The position numbers and the translations under genes are program-made. The notes under the pieces are model-generated. The model had not been told where the DNA came from. It ran no database searches and worked only from the letters and a program-made list of their open reading frames with translations. Of a stretch of DNA of 64,000 nt, positions 45,333-54,201 are shown piece after piece. The stretch comes from Methylobacterium dankookense (GTDB taxonomy: Bacteria > Pseudomonadota > Alphaproteobacteria > Rhizobiales > Beijerinckiaceae): NCBI RefSeq assembly GCF_902141855.1, contig NZ_CABFVH010000019.1, forward strand, positions 43,025-107,024. The letters run 5' to 3'. Within the stretch, counting starts at the first letter, position 1, and every line of letters starts with the position of its first letter.

Positions 45333-46322
45333 TCAGCCATTCCGGCTCCCGTCGAAATAGAGGTCCGGCGGCAGCGCGGTGCCCGCGCCGACGAGACGCT
45401 CGCCGCCGAGCCGCTGCATCACCGCGTAGAGCCGCTCGCCGTCGACGCGCTCCTCGGCGATGGTCCGGCGCGGGATGCCGGCGAGGAAGTCGCGCTTCAG
45501 CGCCTCGAAGGTGGGCTCGTCCTCCGCCGTCATCAGCGGGCGCACGATCTCCCAGGCTTTGGGATCCGAGGCGAGGATGTCCTTGGCCGCCCGCGAGGCC
45601 CGGGCGAATCCGGCCACCACCTCGGGCTTCTGCTGCACGGCCGCCCCGTCCACGAGGTAGCCGATGAGAGCCACCGCGCCGGAGGCGCCGAAGGCGCGCA
45701 TGATGTCGTCGGCCCCGACGAGGCGGCGGAAGCCCTTGGCCTCCAGCCGCGCGCAATAGGTCCAGTAGGTGAGCGCGGCGTCGAGCGCCCCCTGCTCCAG
45801 CTTCAGGGTGATCAGCGGCGGTGCGCCGTAGGCGAGCTCGGCCTTGGTCTCCAGGTCGAGGTCGGCGGCGTCGCGCGCCTGCGCCTTCAGGAGGAGCCAG
45901 TTCTTGTCCAGCGGTCCGCCCGCCACGCCGAGGCGCTTGCCGGCGAGGTCCTTGAGGCTGCGGATCGGGCTGTCGCCCGGCACCATCACGGCACCCTCGG
46001 TGGTCGAGTAGGGGATGAAGCGGAGCGCGCGGCCCTCGTTGCCGAGGCGGGCCGCCCAGAGCAGGTCGCCGACGATGGCGTCGACCTGGCCGCCCATGAA
46101 GGCGATGCGCGCCGCGTCGTTGCCGGCGAGCTTCACCACGTCGAGCTCGAAGCCGTTGGCCGTGTCGAGGCCGCGCGCCTTGATCACCGCCGCCTCCCAG
46201 GCGACCGTGCCGAAGGGCAGGCTGCCGAGGCGGAAGCTGGGCGCCGCCGCGCTGCCCGGGCGCGCCGAGAGGGCGGCCGCGCCCGCGAGCGCCCCGGCGA
46301 GCAATCCGCGCCGTGACAGCAT
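45333..46322 (-). CDS. ABC importer substrate-binding protein
   Basis: A 329-residue periplasmic binding protein. The N-terminus MLSRRGLLAGALAGAAAL is twin-arginine-like, so export by Tat is plausible. The mature part is a SsuA/TauA-type fold: LPFGTVAWEAAVIKARG, GGQVDAIVGD, GKRLGVAGGP. The ligand is not predictable; candidates are aliphatic sulfonates, nitrate or organic anions. It heads the three-gene import operon. Confidence 0.85.
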   Translation of the reverse strand: MLSRRGLLAGALAGAAALSARPGSAAAPSFRLGSLPFGTVAWEAAVIKARGLDTANGFELDVVKLAGNDAARIAFMGGQVDAIVGDLLWAARLGNEGRALRFIPYSTTEGAVMVPGDSPIRSLKDLAGKRLGVAGGPLDKNWLLLKAQARDAADLDLETKAELAYGAPPLITLKLEQGALDAALTYWTYCARLEAKGFRRLVGADDIMRAFGASGAVALIGYLVDGAAVQQKPEVVAGFARASRAAKDILASDPKAWEIVRPLMTAEDEPTFEALKRDFLAGIPRRTIAEERVDGERLYAVMQRLGGERLVGAGTALPPDLYFDGSRNG

Positions 46323-46534
46323 GGCGCCCTCTCCCTGATGTCCTAGGCGGTTCTTCGACGCCGCGGGTCCGGATGCGAGCTTGGCGCGCGCGTTCGGCCG
46401 GGGCCATTGCCAAAAAGGTCATAGGGCGCCCTCGGCGAGGCGTCCACCGGCCATCTGTGCTGATCTTGCGCGCTTTCCCGGCCCGGGGCACCCTTCCCCC
46501 AAGGCAGTGCCCGAGGCAGTGGAGGAGACGGACG

Positions 46535-46912
46535 ATGAGCGAGCGGCGCGAGGGAGCCCTGGACGACGCCACCATCGAGGCGCGGCTCAAGGCCGAGCTG
46601 CCGGACTGGCGCTACGAGGACGGCTGGATCCGGCGCACCTACAAGACGGCGGGCTGGAAGAGCACGCTGATGGTGATCAACACGGTGGGCCACCTCGCCG
46701 AGGCGGCCTGGCACCACCCCGACCTCACGGCCTCCTACGCCTGGGTCGAGGTGCGGCTGATGAACCATGCGGCCAAGGGCATCACCGACAAGGATTTCGC
46801 CCTGGCCGCCAAGATCGAGCAGGTGGTGGGCTGGCAGCCTGGCACGGAGGGCGGTGCGCTCGAAGGGACGCCCACCGACCCGCGCTTCGCCTACATCAAG
46901 TACGACAAGTAG
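46535..46912 (+). CDS. phhB: Pterin-4a-carbinolamine dehydratase
   Basis: A 125-residue dehydratase acting on 4a-hydroxytetrahydropterin. The active-site residues WHHPDL (His60, His61) and His78 (MNHAAKG) are present, as is the C-terminal TDKDFALAAKIE. GGAGGAG precedes the ATG. In methylotrophs related proteins are connected with pterin metabolism; no phenylalanine hydroxylase gene adjoins. Confidence 0.85.
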   Translation: MSERREGALDDATIEARLKAELPDWRYEDGWIRRTYKTAGWKSTLMVINTVGHLAEAAWHHPDLTASYAWVEVRLMNHAAKGITDKDFALAAKIEQVVGWQPGTEGGALEGTPTDPRFAYIKYDK

Positions 46913-46938
46913 GACTCGGGGCTCCGGCTACATCTTCC

Positions 46939-47040
46939 GGGTGTCGAGAGGGATCATCCCTCTCGCGGGTCCGGGCGGAGCCCGGGATTTGCATCGGGAC
47001 TTCGCCCCGATACCCCACCAAAGGGATGATCCCTTTGGAA
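46939..47040. repeat. Palindromic intergenic element, family A, inverted full copy
   Basis: Read in reverse it has the same blocks as 32282-32383: palindrome with CCAAAGGGAT arm (47018-47038), GGGGTATCGGGGCG, a CGGGCTCCGCCCG hairpin, then a GAGAGGGAT / ATCCCTCTC palindrome (46945-46965). It ends 17 bases before the guaD ATG and so might lie in its leader. Confidence 0.75.
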
Positions 47041-47057
47041 ACCCGGATCGATCTCGC

Positions 47058-48410
47058 ATGACCGACTCGACCGTGCGGGCCCTGCGCGGGCGCGTGCTCA
47101 CGCTCAAGGGCAACCCGTTCCTCGACGAGCCCGGCGCCTGCCTCGTCCACCACGAGGACGGGCTCGTCGTGATGCAGGGCGGGCGCATCACCGCCTTCGG
47201 CGCCTATGCCACCACGCGCTGGGCCCTGCCCGAGGGCGTGGTGCCCGTCGAATATCCCGACAGCCTGATGGTGCCGGGGCTGATCGACACCCATGTCCAC
47301 TACCCGCAGATCCAGATGATCGGCGCCTTCGGGGAGGAACTCCTCGAATGGCTGACGCGCTACACCTTCCCGGCCGAGTTCGCCTTCGCCGACCGGGTCC
47401 ATGCCGAGGAGACGGCGCGGCTGTTCCTGCGCTCGGTGCTGGCCTGCGGCACCACCACGGCCGCGGTCTACTGCACGGTGCACCCGCATTCGGCCGAGGC
47501 CTTCTTCGCCGAATCGGAGCGGTTCAACACCCGCATGGTGGCGGGCAAGGTCCTGATGGACCGCAACGCGCCGGCCGCCCTCCTCGACACGGCCGAGCGC
47601 GGCTACCGGGAGAGCCGCGATCTCGCCGCGCGCTGGCACGGGCGCGGGCGCCAGCTCTACGCGGTCACCCCGCGCTTCGCGCCCGCCTGCTCGGAGGCGC
47701 AGCTCGACGCGGCCGGCGCGCTCATCGCCGAGGATCCGAGCCTCTATCTCCAGACGCATCTCTGCGAGAGCGAGGCGGAGGTGGCCTGGGTGCGCGACCT
47801 GTTCCCCGAGCGGGCGCGCTATCTCGACGTCTACGCCGAGGCCGGGCTGGTGCGTCCGCGCGCGGTGTTCGGCCACGCGATCCACGTGGACGAGGCGGAT
47901 CTCTGCACCTGCCACCGGGCCGGGGCGGCGCTCTCGCATTGCCCGAGCTCGAACCTCTTCCTCGGCAGCGGGCTGTTCCGGCTGTTCGACGCCCTCGACC
48001 CGCGCCGCCCGGTCCGGGTCGGGCTCGGCACCGATGTCGGGGCGGGCACCTCGCTCTCCCTCGTGCGGACGCTGGGCGAGGCCTACAAGGTGGCCGCACT
48101 CCGCGGGGACAAGCTCGACGCGGTGCGCGCCCTCTGGCTCGCCACGGCGGGGGGCGCCGAGGCCCTGCATCTGGAGGACCGGATCGGCCGGATCGCGGGG
48201 GGCTACGAGGCCGATCTCTGCGTGCTCGATACCGCGGCGACGCCCCTCATGGCGCACCGGGCGCGCTACTGCACCGATATCGAGGAGCTGCTCTTCGTGG
48301 TGATGACCCTCGGCCACGAGCGCGTGAGGGCGACCTGGGTCGCGGGCGAACCGGTCTACGAGGCGGGACGGGCCGAGTCGTTCCGCTATGCGGGGAAGAG
48401 CGGTGGTTGA
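47058..48410 (+). CDS. guaD: Guanine deaminase
   Basis: A 450-residue amidohydrolase that converts guanine to xanthine. Zinc ligands: DTHVHYPQ (His79, His81), THLCE, FGHAIHV and the Asp in GTDVGAGTSLS. PGLIDTHVHYPQIQMIGAFG and WLTRYTFPAE match the guanine deaminase subfamily. Length is typical. Purine-catabolism genes are not adjacent. Confidence 0.92.
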   Translation: MTDSTVRALRGRVLTLKGNPFLDEPGACLVHHEDGLVVMQGGRITAFGAYATTRWALPEGVVPVEYPDSLMVPGLIDTHVHYPQIQMIGAFGEELLEWLTRYTFPAEFAFADRVHAEETARLFLRSVLACGTTTAAVYCTVHPHSAEAFFAESERFNTRMVAGKVLMDRNAPAALLDTAERGYRESRDLAARWHGRGRQLYAVTPRFAPACSEAQLDAAGALIAEDPSLYLQTHLCESEAEVAWVRDLFPERARYLDVYAEAGLVRPRAVFGHAIHVDEADLCTCHRAGAALSHCPSSNLFLGSGLFRLFDALDPRRPVRVGLGTDVGAGTSLSLVRTLGEAYKVAALRGDKLDAVRALWLATAGGAEALHLEDRIGRIAGGYEADLCVLDTAATPLMAHRARYCTDIEELLFVVMTLGHERVRATWVAGEPVYEAGRAESFRYAGKSGG

Positions 48411-48420
48411 TGTGGGATCC

Positions 48421-48613
48421 CCTCGCCCCGCTTGCGGGGAGAGGGTCGCGACGACCTCGTCGTCGTCGCGACAAGGCGGCAGCCGAGGGTGAGGGGGCGG
48501 TTCCGAAGGAGCCTCTTCCGGGGCCGCCCCCTCACCGCCGCTTCGGCTTCGCCTTCGCTTCCCACAGGGACGACGAGGTCCCTGTGGGCCTCTCCCCGCA
48601 AGCGGGGAGAGGG
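48421..48613. repeat. Composite palindrome cluster (family C)
   Basis: About 190 bp flanked by inverted ends (CGCTTGCGGGGAGAGG at left, CCTCTCCCCGCAAGCG at right). Inside are three more hairpins: GTCGCGACGAC/GTCGTCGCGAC (48445-48472), TGAGGGGGCGG/CCGCCCCCTCA (48490-48534) and CCCACAGGGAC/GTCCCTGTGGG (48561-48588). It lies between convergent guaD and gabD and encodes no protein. Confidence 0.75.
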
Positions 48614-48632
48614 GGACACGCGCCGCCGGTCG

Positions 48633-50105
48633 TCAGGCGCCGAGGCCGCCGAGGCAGACGTACTTGGTGTTGAGGTAGTCCTCGATGCCCTGGTAGGAGC
48701 CCTCGCGGCCGACGCCCGATTCCTTGACGCCGCCGAAGGGAGCCACCTCGGTGGTGATGATGCCCTCGTTGACGCCGACCATGCCGTATTCGAGCGCTTC
48801 CGAGACCCGGAAGGTGCGGCCGAGGTCCTTCGTGTAGAAGTAGCAGGCGAGCCCGACCTCGGTGTCGTTGGCCATCGCGATCGCCTCGGCCTCGTCGCGG
48901 AAGCGGAAGAGCGGCGCGAGCGGGCCGAAGGTCTCCTCCTTGGCGACCTCCATGCCGGGCACCACGTCGACCAGCACGGTCGGCTCGAAGAACGAGCCGC
49001 CCAGCGCGTGGCGCTTGCCGCCCGCGATCACCCGCGCGCCCTTGGCGGTGGCGTCGCGGATATGCGCCTCGACCTTCTCGACCGCGGCATGGTCGATGAG
49101 CGGGCCCTGGACCACGCCCTCCTCCGCGCCGTTGCCGACCTTGAGCGCGTTGGCCGCTTCCGCCATCTTCGCCGCGAAGGCGTCGTAGATGCCGTCCTGC
49201 ACCAGGAAGCGGTTGGTGCAGATGCAGGTCTGGCCGGTGTTGCGGAACTTGGCGAGCATCCCGCCCTCCACCGCCCGGTCGAGATCCGCGTCGTCGAAGA
49301 CGATGAACGGCGCGTTGCCGCCAAGCTCCATCGAGACCTTCTTCACCGTGCCGGCGGCCTGGCTCATCAGCAGCTTGCCGATCTCGGTGGAGCCCGTGAA
49401 GGTGATCTTCTTGACGAGCGGGCTGCCGGTCATCTCGCCGCCGATCTGCCTGGCCGAGCCGGTGAGCACCGAGACGAGGCCCGCCGGGATGCCGGCGCGC
49501 TCGCAGAGCAAGCCCCAGACCAGGCCCGAGAGCGGCGTCTGCGTCGCCGGCTTGATCACGATCGGGCAGCCGGCGGCGAGCGCCGGGGCGAGCTTGCGGG
49601 CGATCATCGAGGAGGGGAAGTTCCACGGCGTGATCGCCGCCACCACGCCGACCGGCTCCTTGGTGACGAGGATGCGGCGGTCGGGCCAGGGCGAGGGCAC
49701 CACGTCGCCGTAGACGCGGCGCGCCTCCTCCGCGAACCACGTCACGTAGGCGGCCGACATGCCGACCTCGGTGCGGGCTTCCGCCAGCGACTTGCCCTGC
49801 TCGGCGGTGAGGATACGGGCGAGATCCTCCTGGTTCTCCAGCACGATCGCGGCGAGCTTCTTGAGGAGCGTGGCGCGCTCGGCGGCGGTCTTGGCGCGCC
49901 AGGCCGGGAAGGCGGCGTGCGCGGCTTGAATCGCGCGGCGCGTCTCCTCGGTGCCGGCGTTCGGCACGCGGCCGATGATGCCGCCGGTGGCGGGGTTGTT
50001 GACCTCGATGGAGCCCGACCCGCTCTTCGACCACTCCCCGCCGATCAGGCAGGCATCGACGAGCAGGCTCGGGTCCTTCAAGGACAGGGTCTCGGTCTCA
50101 GGCAT
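48633..50105 (-). CDS. gabD: NAD(P)-dependent succinate-semialdehyde dehydrogenase
   Basis: A 490-residue aldehyde dehydrogenase. Catalytic Cys294 (GQTCICTNRF) and general base Glu260 (MELGGNAP) are present; Cys296, two residues on, could make a redox-switch disulfide. WNFPSSMIARKLAPALAAGC and FGGVKESGVGREGS match the SSADH subgroup. It would oxidise succinate semialdehyde to succinate. Its start overlaps the CoA-transferase stop by eight bases, so it is last in the PHA/ThDP gene series. Confidence 0.88.
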   Translation of the reverse strand: MPETETLSLKDPSLLVDACLIGGEWSKSGSGSIEVNNPATGGIIGRVPNAGTEETRRAIQAAHAAFPAWRAKTAAERATLLKKLAAIVLENQEDLARILTAEQGKSLAEARTEVGMSAAYVTWFAEEARRVYGDVVPSPWPDRRILVTKEPVGVVAAITPWNFPSSMIARKLAPALAAGCPIVIKPATQTPLSGLVWGLLCERAGIPAGLVSVLTGSARQIGGEMTGSPLVKKITFTGSTEIGKLLMSQAAGTVKKVSMELGGNAPFIVFDDADLDRAVEGGMLAKFRNTGQTCICTNRFLVQDGIYDAFAAKMAEAANALKVGNGAEEGVVQGPLIDHAAVEKVEAHIRDATAKGARVIAGGKRHALGGSFFEPTVLVDVVPGMEVAKEETFGPLAPLFRFRDEAEAIAMANDTEVGLACYFYTKDLGRTFRVSEALEYGMVGVNEGIITTEVAPFGGVKESGVGREGSYQGIEDYLNTKYVCLGGLGA

Positions 50106-52095
50106 TCGAGGTTTCCTTTGGAGGCTGTGGCGCGGCGTTGCGCGGCTTGATGGGCACGCTCTGGGCCGTATTCCTCGCCTGTGCCTCGGCTTTTGTCTCG
50201 AAGACGTGGGGAGCTAGGTCCCGACTTGCCAGCGATGCGCCGAGTTTCAGTCTCATGAACGCGCTCGTCGTATAGCGAGACGCGGTCTCGTAGTAGCGGT
50301 TCTCCAGATAGGCGACCGTGGAGAAGTAGGCGTCGCTCACGGTCGGATCGATGTCCACGCCGTCGTAATTGGCGATCAGGTGCACCTTGCGCCCGATCTC
50401 CTGGCAGGTGCGCTCGTATTCGCGGCGCACCAGCTCCACGTCCTCGATGGTCCGGACCTGGAAGCCCTCGAGGTTGCAGAACAGGATGTTGCGTTCCTCG
50501 TCGTAGCTGAGCCGCTCTGCAAGAGAGAGGCCGAGGAGCCAGGGCTCCAGCCCCATCACCCCGTCCCGGAACAGGCGCGGGTCCATCGGCTTCGGGTCGT
50601 GGACGATCGGCCGGAACCCCATCTGCGCGAGGATGTCCCGCTCGATGTCGATGCCGGGCGCCACCTCCACGAGCTCCATGCCGGCCCGCGTGCGGCGGAA
50701 GGTGCAGCGCTCGGTCACGTAGAGCACCGGCTGGCCGCGCTCGGCGGCATAGGCGCCCGAGAAGGTGACCTGCTCCACCGCCTCGATGAACTTGCGCGAG
50801 CGCCCCTCCTGCAGGATGCGCACGCCGCCGTCCACGACCGCGACCTTGAGCCCGTCCGCCGTGAAGGTGCCGGCGAAGACCAGCGACTTCGCGTTCTGCG
50901 AGATGTTGATGAAGCCCCCGGCCCCGGCCAGCCGCTTGCCGAAGCGGCTGACATTGACGTTGCCCGCCCCGTCGCATTGCGCGAGGCCGAGGCAGGCGAG
51001 GTCGAGCCCGCCGCCGTCGTAGAAGTCGAATTGCTGGTTCTGGTGCAGCACCGCCGCCGGGTTGAGCGCCGCGCCGAAATCGAGCCCGCCCTGCGGCAGG
51101 CCGCCGATCACGCCGGGCTCGGCGGTGAGGGTGAGGTAGCGCAGCACCCGCTCCTCGGCCGCCACCGCGGCGACGCCCTCGGGCATGCCGATGCCGAGAT
51201 TGACCACGCCGCCCGGCGGCAGCTCGAAGGCGCAGCGCCGGGCGATCACCTTGCGCGCGTCGAGGCTCATCGGGACGATGCGGTCGAGGGGCACGCGCTG
51301 GCGGCCCGTATAGGCGTGGTTGTAGGCGGTGCCGTAGGTCTGGCGGTGGTTCTCGGGCTCGCTCAGCACCACGCAGTCGACGAGCACGCCCGGCACCTGC
51401 ACCTCGCGCGGGTTGAGCGAGCCGGCCTCGGCGAGCCGCTCCACCTGCGCGATCACGAAGCCGCCCGAGTTCTTGGCGGCCATGGCGGCGGCGAGGTTGT
51501 CGAGCGTCAGCGCCTCGCGCTCCATGGTGATGTTGCCGGCCGGATCCGCCGTGGTGCCGCGGATCAGCGCGACGTTCACCGGGAAGGCCTTGTAGTGCAG
51601 CCAGGGCTCGCCCCCGAGCTCGACCACGTTGACGAGGTCCTCCGTGGTGATCGCGTTGAGCTTGCCGCCCTCAAGGCGCGGATCCACGAAGGTGTTGAGC
51701 CCGACCTTGGTGATGTGGCCCGGCGTGTGCGCGGCGATCTCGCGGTAGAGATGCGAGACCACGCCGAGCGGCAGGTTGTAGGCCTCGATCTTGCCCTCGA
51801 CCGCGAGCGCGCCGAGCTTCGGCACCAGCGCCCAGTGGCCGCCGACGACCCGGCGCACGAGGCCCGGCAGCGCGAGCCGGTTGAGCCCGCGCTCCTTGCC
51901 GTCGCCGGGGGCGGCGGCGAACATCAGGCCGAGGTCGCGCGGGCCCTGGCTGGCCTCGAAGCGGCGGGCGAGCGCCAGGATCAGCTCGTCCGGCGTGCCG
52001 ATGCCGACGAAGCCCGAGACCGCGACCATGTCGCCGTCATGGATGATCGCGACCGCCTCGTCGGCGCTGACGATCTTGTTCTTCAGGTTGCCCAA
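50098..52095 (-). CDS. Acyl-CoA:acetate/3-ketoacid CoA-transferase family
   Basis: A 665-residue fused alpha-beta class I CoA-transferase. N-terminal half: DGDMVAVSGFVGIGTPDE. C-terminal half: GIGMPEGVAAVAAEE, and catalytic Glu326 in LTAEPGVIGG; FDFYDGGGLDLACLG and GGFINISQNAKS follow. It should transfer CoA from acetyl-CoA to a short carboxylate. After ~residue 515 there is a ~150-residue extension beyond the core (WLLGLSLAERLSYDE...YDGVDID) of unclear role. Lying between phaC and gabD, it is a good candidate to activate a hydroxy acid for polymer synthesis. Confidence 0.85.
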   Translation of the reverse strand: MGNLKNKIVSADEAVAIIHDGDMVAVSGFVGIGTPDELILALARRFEASQGPRDLGLMFAAAPGDGKERGLNRLALPGLVRRVVGGHWALVPKLGALAVEGKIEAYNLPLGVVSHLYREIAAHTPGHITKVGLNTFVDPRLEGGKLNAITTEDLVNVVELGGEPWLHYKAFPVNVALIRGTTADPAGNITMEREALTLDNLAAAMAAKNSGGFVIAQVERLAEAGSLNPREVQVPGVLVDCVVLSEPENHRQTYGTAYNHAYTGRQRVPLDRIVPMSLDARKVIARRCAFELPPGGVVNLGIGMPEGVAAVAAEERVLRYLTLTAEPGVIGGLPQGGLDFGAALNPAAVLHQNQQFDFYDGGGLDLACLGLAQCDGAGNVNVSRFGKRLAGAGGFINISQNAKSLVFAGTFTADGLKVAVVDGGVRILQEGRSRKFIEAVEQVTFSGAYAAERGQPVLYVTERCTFRRTRAGMELVEVAPGIDIERDILAQMGFRPIVHDPKPMDPRLFRDGVMGLEPWLLGLSLAERLSYDEERNILFCNLEGFQVRTIEDVELVRREYERTCQEIGRKVHLIANYDGVDIDPTVSDAYFSTVAYLENRYYETASRYTTSAFMRLKLGASLASRDLAPHVFETKAEAQARNTAQSVPIKPRNAAPQPPKETSNA

Positions 52096-52131
52096 ACCCG
52101 GATCCCCCCTCAGCCTCGCTCTCAGCCTCTC

Positions 52132-53232
52132 TCAGCCGCGCGCGCTCAGCCAGTCGGCGATGCCGGAGCCCAGCAACGCCTGTGCCTTGCCGCCGACGAA
52201 GACGCCGACATGGCCGCCGGGCAGGCCCAGCTCCGTGTAGTCCTGCGTGCCGATCTTGCCCGAGAGCGCCCGCGAGGTGGCGGGCGGGATGATGTGGTCG
52301 TCCTTGGCGAAGACGTTCAGCACCGGACAGGTGATGTCGGAGAGCTTCACCGTGCGGCCCGACAGCTCGAAGCGGTTCTCCACCAGCTTGTTGTCCTGGT
52401 AGAGGTCCTTGAGCCATTGCTTGGCCGCCTCGCCCGGATGGTCCGGCCGGTCGGCGATCCACTTCTCCATGCGCAGGAAGTTCAGGAACTTCTTCTTGTC
52501 GGCGAGCGCGTCGAGCAGGTCGAGATTGTACTTCGTCAGCGTCCGCATCGGCGTCATCATCGAGAAGACCGAGCCCATGAAGGCGCCGGGCAGCGAGCCC
52601 TGCGACTCGATCAGCCGGTCGATGTCCTCGGGCGAGAGCGAGCGCATCCAGAGGTTGATGAAGCCGTGGCCGGGGCGGTTGTCGACCTGGTCGGCGTGGA
52701 AGTCGATCGGCGTGATGGTCAGCACCATCGCGTTGACCTGATCGGGATAGAGCGCCGCGTAGCAGGTGGTGAAGACGCCGCCCTCGCAGATGCCGAGCAG
52801 GTTGACCTTCTCGGCAGCCGTCTGCGCCTGGATCGCCGCGACGCATTCGGCGAGGTAGCCGTCCACGTAGTCGTCGATGGTAACGAAGCGCTCGGCCCGG
52901 CTCGGATTGCCCCAGTCGACCACGTAGAGGTCGAGGCCGAGATTGAGCAGGTTGCGGACCAGCGAGCGGTCCTCCTGCAGGTCCGCCATGGTGTAGCGGC
53001 CGATCAGCCCGTAGACGATCAGCACCGGGGGCAGGCCCTTGGACTCGGCCAAGGGGCGGTAGCGGTAGAGCGAGACCTTGTCCTGGCTCCAGACGAGGTC
53101 CTTCGGCGTGGTGGCGATCTGGACGTCGGTGTCGCGGATCTCGCCGAAGAGCTTGGCGCCCTCGGCGATGCGGCGCCCGAGCGCCGAGACCTCGGCCACC
53201 GCGTCGGCCGGCGTGATGGTGGGGCGGCTCAC
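52132..53232 (-). CDS. phaC: Class III PHA synthase subunit PhaC
   Basis: A 366-residue synthase, the short class III form. The lipase box GICEGG gives nucleophile Cys149, the same number as in Allochromatium vinosum PhaC; Asp312 (AKDDHIIPP) and His341 (GGHVGVF) complete the triad. VYGLIGRYTMADLQ and YVVDWGNPSRAE are class III features. The GTG start overlaps the phaE stop. It needs PhaE for activity. Its monomer may be something other than 3-hydroxybutyrate, judged by its neighbours. Confidence 0.92.
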   Translation of the reverse strand: MSRPTITPADAVAEVSALGRRIAEGAKLFGEIRDTDVQIATTPKDLVWSQDKVSLYRYRPLAESKGLPPVLIVYGLIGRYTMADLQEDRSLVRNLLNLGLDLYVVDWGNPSRAERFVTIDDYVDGYLAECVAAIQAQTAAEKVNLLGICEGGVFTTCYAALYPDQVNAMVLTITPIDFHADQVDNRPGHGFINLWMRSLSPEDIDRLIESQGSLPGAFMGSVFSMMTPMRTLTKYNLDLLDALADKKKFLNFLRMEKWIADRPDHPGEAAKQWLKDLYQDNKLVENRFELSGRTVKLSDITCPVLNVFAKDDHIIPPATSRALSGKIGTQDYTELGLPGGHVGVFVGGKAQALLGSGIADWLSARG

Positions 53233-54029
53233 GGCGTGGTCTCCTTCTGGCGCGTGGCACCCTTCGCGCGCTTGAGGGCGCGCAGCTCGCGGCGGAGTTC
53301 CGTCACCGTCTTGTGCAGGTCGTCGAGCTCCGCCCGCGTCGGGTAGCCGAACATCTGGCTATAATATTCGCCGATATCCTGCTGCGCGAGGCGCAGATCC
53401 GTGGCGGCCTTGAGCGATTCCCGCTGGCTCTTCAGGAAGGCGTCGGAGCGCTGCGTCTCCACCAGCACGTCGTTGGCGGTCTCGATCCACAGGGCCATCA
53501 GGGCGCGGGCGGATTCGAGCGGCTGGCCGGCCTCGGCCTTGGCGTTGACGGCCTTGGAGAAGGCCCCCGTGGCCCGGGTCCAGGCCTCCAGCATCAGGGT
53601 GTTGTGCTCGAGGTTGCGCCGCCGGAGCGCCGTCCAGGCCGTGGTCAGGCTGGCGAACTTGCGCTCCACCTGGAACAGGTCGGCGAATTGCGGCCCCTCG
53701 GCGAGGCGGCTCAGCGCCGCGTCGACCTCGCTCGAGGCCGAGAGCCAGCCGCGCGGGTCGAACACCTTGGCGAGCACCTCCGCCGCCACCGGGTCCTGGC
53801 CCGACTTGGCGCCGAGATTGGCGCTGAAGCCGGCTGCGACCGCCTGCGCGTCGGTCCAGGCCTTGGCATAGGCCGCCTGCGCCGCGCGGGCCGCCTCGAA
53901 ATCGGGGGCGGGCGCCGGGCCGGCTGCGGTCTGCAGGGCGCCGAACAGGTTGGCCTGCGCCTCGGCGAAGGAGCGGGCGCCGCGGCTCCACAGCTCGCCC
54001 ATCGCCTTCATGCTCTCAACGGGATCCAT
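53229..54029 (-). CDS. phaE: Class III PHA synthase subunit PhaE
   Basis: A 266-residue helical protein. MDPVESMKAMGELW follows a GGGAGGAG ribosome site at good spacing, which sets the start at 54029. It has the PhaE-type helical middle (ALRRRNLEHNTLMLEAWTRA) and the C-terminal coiled coil LDDLHKTVTELRRELRALK. DIGEYYSQMFGYPTRAE resembles the conserved PhaE C-terminal segment. It is shorter than the ~350 residues of purple sulfur bacterial PhaE. Overlap with phaC supports the assignment. Confidence 0.85.
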   Translation of the reverse strand: MDPVESMKAMGELWSRGARSFAEAQANLFGALQTAAGPAPAPDFEAARAAQAAYAKAWTDAQAVAAGFSANLGAKSGQDPVAAEVLAKVFDPRGWLSASSEVDAALSRLAEGPQFADLFQVERKFASLTTAWTALRRRNLEHNTLMLEAWTRATGAFSKAVNAKAEAGQPLESARALMALWIETANDVLVETQRSDAFLKSQRESLKAATDLRLAQQDIGEYYSQMFGYPTRAELDDLHKTVTELRRELRALKRAKGATRQKETTP

Positions 54030-54201
54030 CCCACGCTCCTCCCTATCCGTGCCCGGTCGTCCCGTGCCGGCTGTTCGCCGAAGGGGATGCCGGCCCGCCT
54101 CACCGCGGGCCGGTTCCGCTGCGCGTCGCGCCAAGGTCGTGCCCTGGTCGCGTCATCCCGGATCCGCCCGATCCGCTTGGGACGGCGGATCCGGCCTCCG
54201 C

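Noticed and set aside
44565..46322. Assignment of the ABC importer as taurine or sulfonate specific
   Set aside because: No desulfonation gene (ssuD, tauD) is nearby and the binding-site residues cannot be judged by eye.
48421..48613. CRISPR-like array
   Set aside because: The repeated units are inverted, not direct, with no regular spacers and no cas gene.
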